This document shows, one piece after another, positions 21,901-33,900 of a DNA stretch of 64,000 nucleotides. Origin of the DNA: Owenia fusiformis (lineage: Eukaryota; Annelida; Polychaeta; Sabellida; Oweniidae). The DNA is taken from contig CAIIXF020000001.1 in assembly GCA_903813345.2 (NCBI GenBank), positions 59,165,885 through 59,229,884 of the forward strand, given 5' to 3'. Each line of letters begins with the position of its first letter. Within the stretch, counting starts at the first letter, position 1. The notes below the pieces were generated by a model. The model was given only the letters and a program-made list of their open reading frames with translations, was not told where the DNA came from and made no database searches. A program made the position numbers and the translations under genes.

Positions 21901-24900
21901 TTACACAAAGCACATGTAAGAGACTACCTGTTTAAGTGGCACACTATTACACAAAGCACTGTAAGAGACTACCTGTTTAAGTGGCACACTATTACACAAA
22001 GCACTGTAAGAGACTACCTGTTTAAGTGGCACACTATTACACAAAGCACTGTAAGAGACAACCTGTTTAAGTGGCACACTATTACACAAAGCACTGTAAG
22101 AGACAACCTGTTTAAGTGGCACACTATTACACAAAGCACATGTAAGATACTACCTGTTTAAGTGGCTCACTATTACACAACGCACATGTAAGAGACTACC
22201 TGTTTAAGTGGCACACTATTACACAAAGCACATGTAAGAGACTACCTGTTTAAGTGGCACACTATTACACAAAGCACTGTAAGAGACAACCTGTTTAAGT
22301 GGCTCACTATTACACAACGCACATGTAAGAGACTACCTGTTTAAGTGGCACACTATTACACAAAGCACATGTAAGAGACTACCTGTTTAAGTGGCTCACT
22401 ATTACACAAAGCACATGTAAGAGACTACCTGTTTAAGTGGCACACTATTACACAAAGCACATGTAAGAGACTTTACCTGTTTAAGTGGCACACTATTACA
22501 CAAAGCAAATGTAAGAGACTTTACCTGTTTAAGAAGCACACTATTACACAAAGCACATGTAAGAGACTTTACCTGTTTAAGTGGCACACTATTACACAGA
22601 GCACATGTAAGAGACTTTACCTGTTTAAGTGGCACACTATTACACAAAGCACATGTAAGAGACTACCTGTTTAAGTGGCACACTATTACACAAAGCACAT
22701 GTAAGAGACTACCTGTTTAAGTGGCACACTATTACACAAAGCACATGTAAGAGACTACCTGTTTAAGTGGCACACTATTACACAGAGCACATGTAAGAGA
22801 CTTTACCTGTTTAAGTGGCACACTATTACACAGAGCACATGTAAGAGACTTTACCTGTTTAAGTGGCACACTATTACACAAAGCACATGTAAGAGACTTT
22901 ACCTGTTTAAGTGGCACACTATTTCACAAAGCACATGTAAGAGACTTTACCTGTTTAAGTGGCACACTATTATACAAAGCACATGTAAGAGACTTTACCT
23001 GTTTAAGTGGCACACTATTACACAAAGCACTGTAAGAGACTTTACCTGTTTAAGTGCCAATGGCATAATGCCTGATACATCAGAGTCAGAGTCTTCATCA
23101 CTAGACCCTTTATCACTCGAGCCTGAACCACTCGAGCCTGATCCACTCGAGCCTGAATCACTTGAGCTCTCATCTGCAGTCTCCTTTTTGGCAGCCAACT
23201 AAAATGCAAATTACTGTACATTTATCAATCAAGACTGGAATACAGAAGAATTAAAAAATGATTGTACAACGACAGAACCTTTGGTCAATAACTTTGAAAA
23301 TGTGATCCAGCAGTTGTAGACATTGTTGGATCAAAATCTTTTTACGAGCAGTATGATCTAGAATTTCCGTGATACCCATATAAAATTTATTATCTTGGTG
23401 TACAAGTTAGAAATGTGTAGGAAACACCTGTGTCAGACTCAAATGTATCAAATAAACTAATTTGGTATATCTTATGTACGCAGTCACTCTGTTCCAGACC
23501 CAAACCGAACTGAAATTATTCCATTCCATTTTTATCATTATATACCACTGGGTACTCACATTTGTTGCTGGTAAATTTGGCACTGGATTTTCACTCTCCT
23601 CTGAATCAGACTCGCTTGAACTGCTACCACTCCCTGAACTGCTACCACTGCCTGAACTTCTCCTTTCAATTTCTTTCCTTGTTGTGGTTTGTGTGGATGG
23701 CTACAACAACCATGGGTGATAAAAATTGATTTTGAATTCCAATAATCAACATCAGTCATGATTGAATATTCACAATTATTAGATCACTGTCAAACTTACA
23801 ATTGTATGATTGGCCAAAACTGGGTCACATGTCACGGAAGATCAAGTGAATATTTAGGAATATCATCAATGTTTAAACATATAAATAAATATTGAGGATA
23901 GTGAACTTGGTAATGACACTAGTCTTCTCCAAGAGGAAATTAGTGAATTCTGCTGCGAAAATGCCAATTCCGCGAGATTTTTATGCGTTTCTAATGAAAA
24001 GAGAGATATAATCAAGCTTAAATATCTCTTTCTTGATAGCTGATCTACAACTACTCGATGACGATCCTATCACTGTCAGCATACATTCACTTATTTGATG
24101 ACAAAATTATTTTCAGAATTTAAATTATTTTATTTGCTTTTTTGCCTTTATTTATTTCAAATGTCTTAATCTAATGTTAAATCATAGGTTCTTAGGTTGA
24201 AGTTTTCCAAAAATAAACAAGAACACAAATGTGTACAAAATGTCCCCACCAATGGGTGATCCCATCAAATGGTTATCCTGAAAATGAGTAAACAAGACTT
24301 TACCAACACAATTTGAGGACGGAAAATCCAAAATGGCCACCTTAAAATTTACCCAGAATGCCAAAAATTTAGTCAGTTCTAGATTTTCAAACTAAGAACC
24401 ACCCCTGAAAATTTTTAATTGATCCGTCACACATTTAACTAGAAAACATGTAAACAAGACTTTACAGACAAGATTTTAGGATGGAAAATCCAAAATGGCT
24501 GCCTTGACATTTACCCAGAATGTCAAAAAACTAATCTGTTCCTAGATTTTCATACTAAGAATCATCCCTGAAAATATGACATTGATCTACCAAATGGTTC
24601 ACCTGAAAACGCGTAGACAAGACTTTACAGACAAGATTTTAGGATTGAAAATCCAAAATGGCTGCCTTGACATTTACCCAGAATGTCAAAAAACTAATCT
24701 GTTCCTAGATTTTCATACTAAGAATCATCCCTGAAAATATGACATTGATCTACCAAACCGTTCACCTAAAAACGCGTAGACAAGACTTTACAGGCAAGAT
24801 TTTAAGATGGAAAATCCAAAATGGCTGCCTTGACATTTATCCAGAATGCCAAAAAACTAATCAGATCTAGATTTTCATACTAAGAATCATCCCTAAAAAG

Positions 24901-27900
24901 TTGAAATTGATCTACAGAACGGTTCACCTGGAAATGCATAGACAAGACTTTACAGACAAGATTTTAGGACAGAAAATCCAAAATGGCTGCCTTGACATTT
25001 GCCCAGAATGCCAAAAAACTAATCAGTTCTACATTTCCATACTAAGAATCATCTCTGAAAATTTGAAATTGATCTACCAAACGGTTCACCTGAAAACGCG
25101 TAGACAAGACTTTACAGACAAGATTTTAGGACGGAAAATCCAAAATGGCTGCCTTGACATTTATCCAGAATGCCAAAAAACAAATCAGATCTAGAATTTT
25201 ATACTAAGAATCATCCCTGAAAATTTGAAATTGATCCACCAAACGGTTCACCTGAAAACCCGTAGACAAGACTTCACAGACAAGATTTTAGGACAGAAAA
25301 ATCCAAAATGGCCGACAATAAAAAAGTGATTATGTGTTTTTGCTGATTTCTTCTTACAAAATTATCACATATAACTACTGTTAACAATAACATAGGCTTT
25401 TACAACAAAGTACATGTGAAATTATTTATAAAGCTACTAAATAGTTAAAGTATGAAAACTCAAAAACACCATTCAATATGATACAAAGTATTATCGTGCG
25501 CTAACTTTTCTTAAGATATTCAAAATGGCTGACATGACTGAGCTAACAGGTCCAAAACCTAATCAGATCTAGAATGAAGTGAGCTGAACAAGATGTTAAA
25601 GTTTTAAAAGCAACTGTGAAGCCGTTTTTCTTAAAGTTTGCAGACAAGGATTTTAGCTTTTGACTTAAAAATGGCCGACAGGAAGTAGGTATCGAGTTAA
25701 AATTTTTTCATCCACATCTGTATGCACTCATAAGTTATCCCTGAAAATTTGAAGGAGATATCTGTAGCGGTTTTGGAGAAAACTCCCGGACGTACGGACA
25801 GACGGACGGACGTACGTACGGACAGACGGACGGACGTACGTACGGACGGACAGACGGACGCGCCTAGGCCGACAATATGGCCCCACACTATGTGGTGGGG
25901 ACATAATTAAAAGATGTTCAAATTTTTCTTGACATCTTCACTTCTGATTAAATCAGGGGGAAAGCTGAATTCAGTGTAAAACGATATGGTGACAGGAACA
26001 TATGGACTTTAACACATGATGCCATCTAGTGAGAGAAAAAAACAACACAACAAATTTTATCTATTTTGCAGTTTTGGCTATCTGTGAATGATTTCTATGG
26101 GGATTCAACTGCAGAAAGTATAAAATTACTGAGGTAAGGGGCATATTCATGCATTCAGAAAATATGTCAATTCTGTGCAAAATAATTGATTTATTGCTAT
26201 ATGAAGGAAATAAGAAACAAATAAATAAAAAAAGATCAAATTCTAAGATTAAGATTCTGCATGAAGGTATATTCCATTTGCGCTCTGTGAAAACGGCATT
26301 CTAGGGGGAGTAATAATAATAAAAAAAAATTTCATTCTATTTACTTATTAGGTAATATAGTCAACACAGTAGGTAAACAAAGTCTTGTGTAAATAAATAA
26401 AGTCATAAACAGTATACCGTCTGTGGGGCTGTTTTCTTCCTTGGGGTTTTCAGAGCAGCAGCATGTGTCCTCTTAAATTTACCATATTCCTTCACCTCAT
26501 TCAGATGAGCTTCATAGTCTGCTTGCTCTTTCTCAGACAGACCCTGCAAGCATTCACAAAGAAGTAATAACATTACAATCTTCTCAGACAGCTGCTGACT
26601 AGAAATGAAGAAATTCACTCACATAAAAATGGTGGCCATTTTTCAAAATAGCCACCAACTCCCCAAAGTGTCATTAGACAGTGTGCCATGTTTATAGTAT
26701 TCACATATCAAATATGAACAAAATCGCTCAACTACTTTTCGAATTCTGGTAAAAACTGTAAAAATACTACCGGAAGTGTCATTTGACAGTGTGCAAGGCT
26801 TCTAGTATTCACATTTTCGAGTTATAGTAAAGAAAACATAAAATAACCCATATAAAAATGGTGGACATTTTTCAAAATGGTCACGTTCTACCCAAAATGA
26901 CATTAGACAGTGTGCCATGCTTGTAGTATTCACATACCAGAACTTCGATGGAATAACAATATTTCTTTTCTCTTTGTTTGATTCAAAATGACATAAAATT
27001 AAAAACTAACTGCTTTAAATTCCTCCAGTTCTTTATTATATTCAGCCTTCTTCTGCTCAGTCTTGTCCTTGTACTTTTTCTTTTCCTGTTCTGACAATGC
27101 CTTATAAAGCAGTGAAATGTGTTTCATCCGTTCATTGTTAGGTAGAGCTGCTACAGATTTTGAGACCATCTTCTCACGAGTGAATACGTTGTAAGCATTT
27201 CTGAAACCAATAGATAAGGGTTATGTACTGGGAGGTTTTGGATATGGGGTTTATCCAAGAGGGAGATATGCATATCTACCTGAGGGACCGTAGGGACCAA
27301 AGGTAGATGTGCATATCTCACGAAGGATGAACCCAATATCCAAACCGACCGTACATAACTGCTTTATCCTATACCAAGTAGAGTTTTCTAATTTTCTTTC
27401 AATTTTTTTTTATTTTTTCAATTTTTTCACATTTTTCTTATTTTTTTTCTATTTTTTCAATTCTTTTTCTTTTTTTCAATTTTTCACATTTTTCTTTTTC
27501 TCATTTTTTCAAATTTTTTTTCGAAGCGGGAAGATATGCCCTGGAGCGGGAGATATGGCGGGAGATATGGAGGTTCAGGATATGGAAACCTCAAAATCAG
27601 GATACGGGATATATCTTACCAACTTATCTCCCTAAAACTCTACTTGGCATTGGATAATGTTAACTATGTATTACAGAACATCTTATTAACAGGGCTCTAG
27701 CAGATAATTACAATTACAAAAAACAGCTCCAAAATTATATGGCACCATTCTTGCCTGAAATAACATAGAGTTCTTGTCTCTATAGCAAGCTTCATCTTAA
27801 TATAATATCTAAATGTATTCTCACCCTAGGTACTTCTTAGGTTCTCCTGGGAACTCCTTAGGTTTAGGAATATCAGAATCACAACTTGATATTGATCTCT

Positions 27901-30900
27901 CTGTATGACTTTTCACTAGTTTCTTTGAAGAAGCATTCTTGGCTGATATGTTTGTGGAAGAATTCCCAACTGATTTCTTTGGCGAAGAATTCTGGGCTAA
28001 TTTTTTTGGGGATGACTGGAAAGGAATCAAAAGCATGCAACAATATACAGTATGTACATGTAGTTTATGAAGTGTTATTTTTCATTATCAAAATGATTTT
28101 TGTTCTAAAATTGCAAGCATGGAGTATGTTCAAGGAAGTAATGTTCTAAGATTCGATTGTTTAAAAATGAAAGTGGTCCAGATTGTAGAATGACATCACA
28201 CCATTCATAATGGTAGTTATTATTGTTATACATTCTAGAATCTGTTTCTCAATGTTTCCACCTTTTTTCTGTTTCTCATTTCAAGTCTAAAAATTCCCTG
28301 TTTTATCTTATTTTAGGCTTTTTCGAGACAATTCTTAGTTCCAACATGATTCTAAAAACCAATATGATTTTCCTTGAACATGGCAACACTATTAGACAAA
28401 GCACATTTAAAGAGATCGGATCATCCAGATTTCTCTCCCGGACAATCAGTAATGTCCTAATATAACTGCTCATATAACATCATGATTCATATATACTTTA
28501 GATATATTTTGAGACCAAATTATGAGCACAGTTTCACCAATATATTGAGAAAATCAACAGACAAGCAAAGAACAACCAACTGTCTAGAGCACAATAAGTC
28601 TATAACAACATACAATTTTTTTACATTGTAAAACATTTGTACAGTAAGTAATTAAAAGGATAAAAATATGTTGTGATAAAAAATATATAATAAAAAAAGA
28701 TTGTCAAAGCCGGGAATCGAACCCCAACCTTTTTGACAAAAGCATAGGACGATAAGAAGTCCAAAGTCATCATATAACAAGGAAAAAAAAAAGGGGGGTT
28801 ACTCTAATTGTGCTTTTGGACGATCTGATCTCTTTGAGAGACATTACCTGTTTAAGTGGCAATGGCACGATGCCTGATACATCAGAGTCAGAGTCTTCAT
28901 CACCAGACCCTGAACCACTCGAGCCTGAACCACTCGAGCCTGAACCACTCGAGCCTGATTCACTCGAGCTCTCATCTGCATTGCCTTTGGCCTCTTTTTT
29001 AGCAGCCAACTAAATAAAAAGGTAAACTACTATATTAATTAAGCCTAGATTATAGAAGAAAAACAATTGTACAATGACAGAATCTTTGGTCAATAACTTA
29101 ATAAATGTATATCAGCAGTTGTAGACAATGTTGATCGAAAATAATAAAAATGTTTTCCTTCTAAATATGTTGTTTCTTAATGCTGTCAATACATATAAAA
29201 ACATTGAAAGTATACACGTTCGATACCCCATAGGAACTCACATTTTTTGCTGGTAAATTTGGCATTTGATCCTCAACCTCTTCTGAATCAGACCCACTTG
29301 AACTGCTACCACTCCCTGAACTGCTACCACTGCCTGAACTTCTCCTTTCAATTTCTTTAGTTGTGGTAGATTGAGTGGATGGCTATAATAAACATGGGTG
29401 ATAAAAATTGATTCTGAATCCAAATATAAACTCAACTCAAAGTTAATATTGAATATTTACAAATATGGAACATTCATTCATGACATAACAATTCAATTAA
29501 CCATTGAACATAGGTACAGGTATATTGCATGGTATCTTTAGTATATGGAGACCCGAATTTCTAATTCTCAAATTTCTAAAAAAGAGTAAACAAAGTCTCG
29601 TGTCGTAATCAAATCCATAAGGAGCATACCGTCTGTGGGGCTGTTTTCTTTCTTGGGGTTTTCAGGGCGGCAATGTGTGTCCTCCGAAATTTACCATATT
29701 CCTTTACCTCCTTCAGATGAGCTTCATAGTCTGCTCGTTCTTTATCAGAGAGACCCTGCAAGCATTCACGAGGAATTAATAACATCGCAAAATATTTTCA
29801 CTTGGTAAGTTATAATAACTGGTTACAAAAACGTGACAATGGTTATGACATAAAAAGACACATGGTGATAGACATCACACTTTAAAGAGCAAAATGGTGG
29901 CATGAGTCTTGGGATGAGTCTGACATTAAAGGTATGTTAATTTTCTAATTTGTAGTGTATATATATATCTTTTATTGACTCTCTGATGTCATTGCAATGA
30001 CATATTAGTCACTACAAACTACAATATACAAAATTAAACTAAGACTAAACTAACTACTTCATAGGAAATATACAAAGTTGTAAAATACAATTACAGCATC
30101 ACAAAATGTAAAATACAAAAATGAGATAATTGTAAAATATAGATACAACATGACAGAATTTAAAACATCAGTGTGATGTATCATTGTTACAATATTAATC
30201 CAGTTTTTTGAATGAATGATAAATGAACTTTGCTAGGTGTAAAATTACATAAGAATTTTTATGAGACAAAAGCTTTTTGAAAATAAAGTTAGAACTTCCT
30301 ACAAAATTGAATTGCGTAAGGGTGTCAAACAAAAGTTTTCTCTCTGTAGTGTAAAAATAAAGGGAGACAATGTCTTATTCTACAATAAATATTACTTTTT
30401 TATTAATTCAAAATGATGTGTAAGAAAACACTAACTGCTTTAAAATCCTCCAGTTCTTTATTATATTCAGACTTCCTCTGCTCACTCTTGTCCTTGTACT
30501 TTTTCTTTTCCTGTTCTGACAATGTCTTCCAAAGCAGTGAAATGTGTTTCATCCGTTCGTTGTTATGTAGAGCTGCTACAGATTTTGAGACCATCTTCTC
30601 ACTAGTGAATAAGGTGTAAGCATTTCTGAAACCCACAAAGTGTTCACCGTGTATTACACAATATTCTTTTATACAGAGCTGTAGAAAATTTATACATAAT
30701 AGATATATATATATTTTTAATCAATAGGTTTATTTCATATATACAAACAAATATACAATGAATAGACAGGGTTGGGGCAAACCGCCTTCCGGCATTTCAT
30801 GTCCCCATATAAAGATTTACAAAAGATAGCATGTATGCAAAATTCAAATAGCTAAAATTTGATAATAGATATAGGTACAGTATATTGGCTTTTTTAGTTT

Positions 30901-33900
30901 TTCCTATATTTTCTGGTTTAAAATCTAAAGACAGCCAATAGATGGCAGAAGTGTTTTGGCAACTAGATGTTAGTAGCGACATGACAGGCATATCCAAATA
31001 CATTCATTCTTACCCAGTGTATTTCTTCGGCTCTCCTGGGAAGTCCTCGGGTTTAGGAACACTCTTCAGCTTCCCAGGTGTGGCCCTGTAGTACAAAATT
31101 CAGTCATTGAACATCATTGAAGTATATTGTATGGGAAGTTCTTGGGAAAGGGGTGGCATGCCCATGTTCAAATGTAGAACTTGCTTTTAAAGTCACATTA
31201 CAGAAGTGCTATGAAAAAGTAAATAAAGTGTATCTTTTTCAAATTAGTACAAACACTTTTTTAAATCAGCATTATTTTCCATGGTTATTCTGTCAATTTT
31301 ATTTTCAAAAATTAGCGGCATTATTCAAAATACTTCAACATCATTTGCCACTGCTTATTTTGATAAATGAGAATCTCAGTTTCATGATTCAAACTTACAA
31401 GAAATCTGTCAGCTTCTGCTGCCTTTTCTTGGTCTGTATTGTTTTCTCTGCTTCAGCTAGTTTATGATATAAATTCTGCAAATGTATCATTACTAAAAAC
31501 ATAAATAAATGAGGAGTTCTATCTGATTTACTTTTCTCAACCCCAAACAGTAAAAACTTACATAAAATGAGAACTCTACAAAAAATGGAACAATGCGGTA
31601 CAAATGGCAAACTTTAGCTTATCATGGAGGAACTCAATAGAAATTGAACAATTTTTGATGTTTCCATGACATTAACAGAAATAAACAACATGATTAACAA
31701 GTGAAGCTCTAATATCCATGAAAGCCAAAGGACACCATATAAAGTTGCTATGCTTGATATGACTTCACACAGTATTTTGCACTTCATTCTATATGTGGAT
31801 GAATCTTTTCTGAGTGAAGAGAAGACCAAATCAGTTTAGAAGCTGAATATTAAAGGCTTAATCATTAGCAGAATATACGCTTTATCTACTTTGAAAGAAC
31901 TTAAGAGCCATGAATGGTCTGAGCTAACTGAACCAATACTTACAATTAAATGTATGAAGCTATTTTTATGTTTTGAGAACAATTGACTTATTTCTATTTT
32001 TTGAGCTAGTGTTTTATATTATATTGTCCTACTTAAGGATGTTCCCTGGTCAGATAGGAAAATATTCAATAGTATTTAACTTTTTCTCAAAAATGGTTTT
32101 CTGGGATTCTCACGGGCAACAAAGAATATTAAAACTTTAAAAACCATATGTTAGTGTGCTTTTTTCTGAGCAAGAGGCCTCTAAAGTGTCAATATTTGAC
32201 AAAAGTGGGCGTGGCACTTTCTCATTGAAACCCATGTTAAAAATCAGGTTTTCACCCCAAAACACACTTTTGAATATTTAACTTTTTCTTAAACTCACAG
32301 AAACACTTAGTTATGCTATGTACTTCACATTTTGAAAAGAAAAATTAGGGGTTGGTGTTCATCGTTTTCAACTTCGTCCAGGGAACATCCTTAAGAACAT
32401 TTTTTAGGTTACTTGAGAAATATAAAAGAAATTCAAATATTACAAAAAAATAAATCAATTTTGAATTAGCTAATGTATATTAAATTTAATACCTGTTTTT
32501 CTGGGGACATGCTCTTGAATTTCTTAACCATACGTTGCTTCAGTTCATCATCTTCCATATCTGGATATTTCTTCTTGTATTTATCAAGCTTTTCCTGGAT
32601 GAACATATGCACAGACTTGATGGGCTTACGGATGACTGTATCTTCCCCCTTATCATTATCATTAACACTATCACCTTCATTAACTTTCCTGTGGCTTCCC
32701 TATAGATAAAAACAATGTAATACAAGGTAGGTATAGGTATGTAGGTATACAAATGGAGTAAACTTCTTTAATGATATACAATGGTGTAAACAGCCAAAAT
32801 AAACACATAAAAAATTGACAGAGTTACTTAATATATTCTACAAACTGACAGTGGAAAACAATTACAGACTACTCATTCAGGTGGTTCTTAAAATTGATGC
32901 TCCTCCACTTTAAACCATGGTTGTCCACATTAATTCAGCTTTGGATAGATCAATAATTGTTTTTTGCATACCTTGCTCTTTTCCATGTGTTCGCGATCAA
33001 GTTTTTTGTCCCTGTCTCTGGCAATCTGTCTGAGATCATCAGGTAACATCTCTAAATACTGTTCATACTTGGTTGCATATGCGCTGTTTGTCTGAAATAG
33101 TTCACATCTTTCTTGTTATTTTGATTGAAGTGTCAAGTTTATTGTATTGCTTAATCAATATGTCTATCTTGCTTTTGGGCGCTTGGTATATATGCCTATT
33201 ACGTAAGTTTTCAAAAACTAACAAGGCATTAACATGCAAAATGTCATCACCTGCCATTTGTTACTCAGATAGTAAAGGTTAATGAAAAATTTTGAAAAGC
33301 AGCACATACAGAAAAATCCTTTGTTACGAAGCATTTTCACACTGCTATGTGACTAACAGTAACTAGTACCATAAATGATTAAGACATTTTGTCCAGTTAC
33401 CCCTTCAGCTTATTACCTCTTTAGCAATTTTGCTGTAACCAGCCTGTTGATTGGCATCCATCTCCTTCCATAGTTTTCCTATCTCAGACATAGCTACACC
33501 TTCATTTAGCTTGTCTGTAGTAAAAAAATTGTAGCCACTCCTAAATATAGAGACAAAAACTAGATAACAGCATTGCTCAGACGTAGCAAATCCCATCCAA
33601 CAGCCATGGCTGCCATACCATATTTGTCGTAATAAGTGCCCAGGGTGTTTTGAAATTGAAATTCCGCCCATGTATGAGAGAAGTCAAAAATCCCCAGGAA
33701 TTTCATGTATGGGAAGTTTTCTTGCCAAAAAGGCCTTATTTGTAACGAAAGTGACAGCATATTTTTACAATAATGATATGTATCGTTATTGGAGAGAATA
33801 CAGTAAAGATTGCTAAAATAAAGCAAGAATCTAACTATATTGACAGTGATTGAAGAACTCCCCAGCAGGGCCCCTCGAAGTGAAGGAATTGTCTTCCGCA

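Noticed and set aside
19686-23053. CRISPR-like look of regularly spaced repeats
   Set aside because: The units are head to tail with no unique spacers, in an animal intron; it is a minisatellite.
24901-25194. 97-residue plus-strand frame with repeated QDFTDKILG
   Set aside because: It is a translation of the 160-bp tandem units.
27309-27635. 108-residue Phe-rich frame
   Set aside because: It is a translation of a T-rich run inside the dispersed element.
28700-28770. Functional tRNA gene on the minus strand
   Set aside because: It has a good B box and an anticodon-arm-like stem but no A box, D arm or paired acceptor stem.
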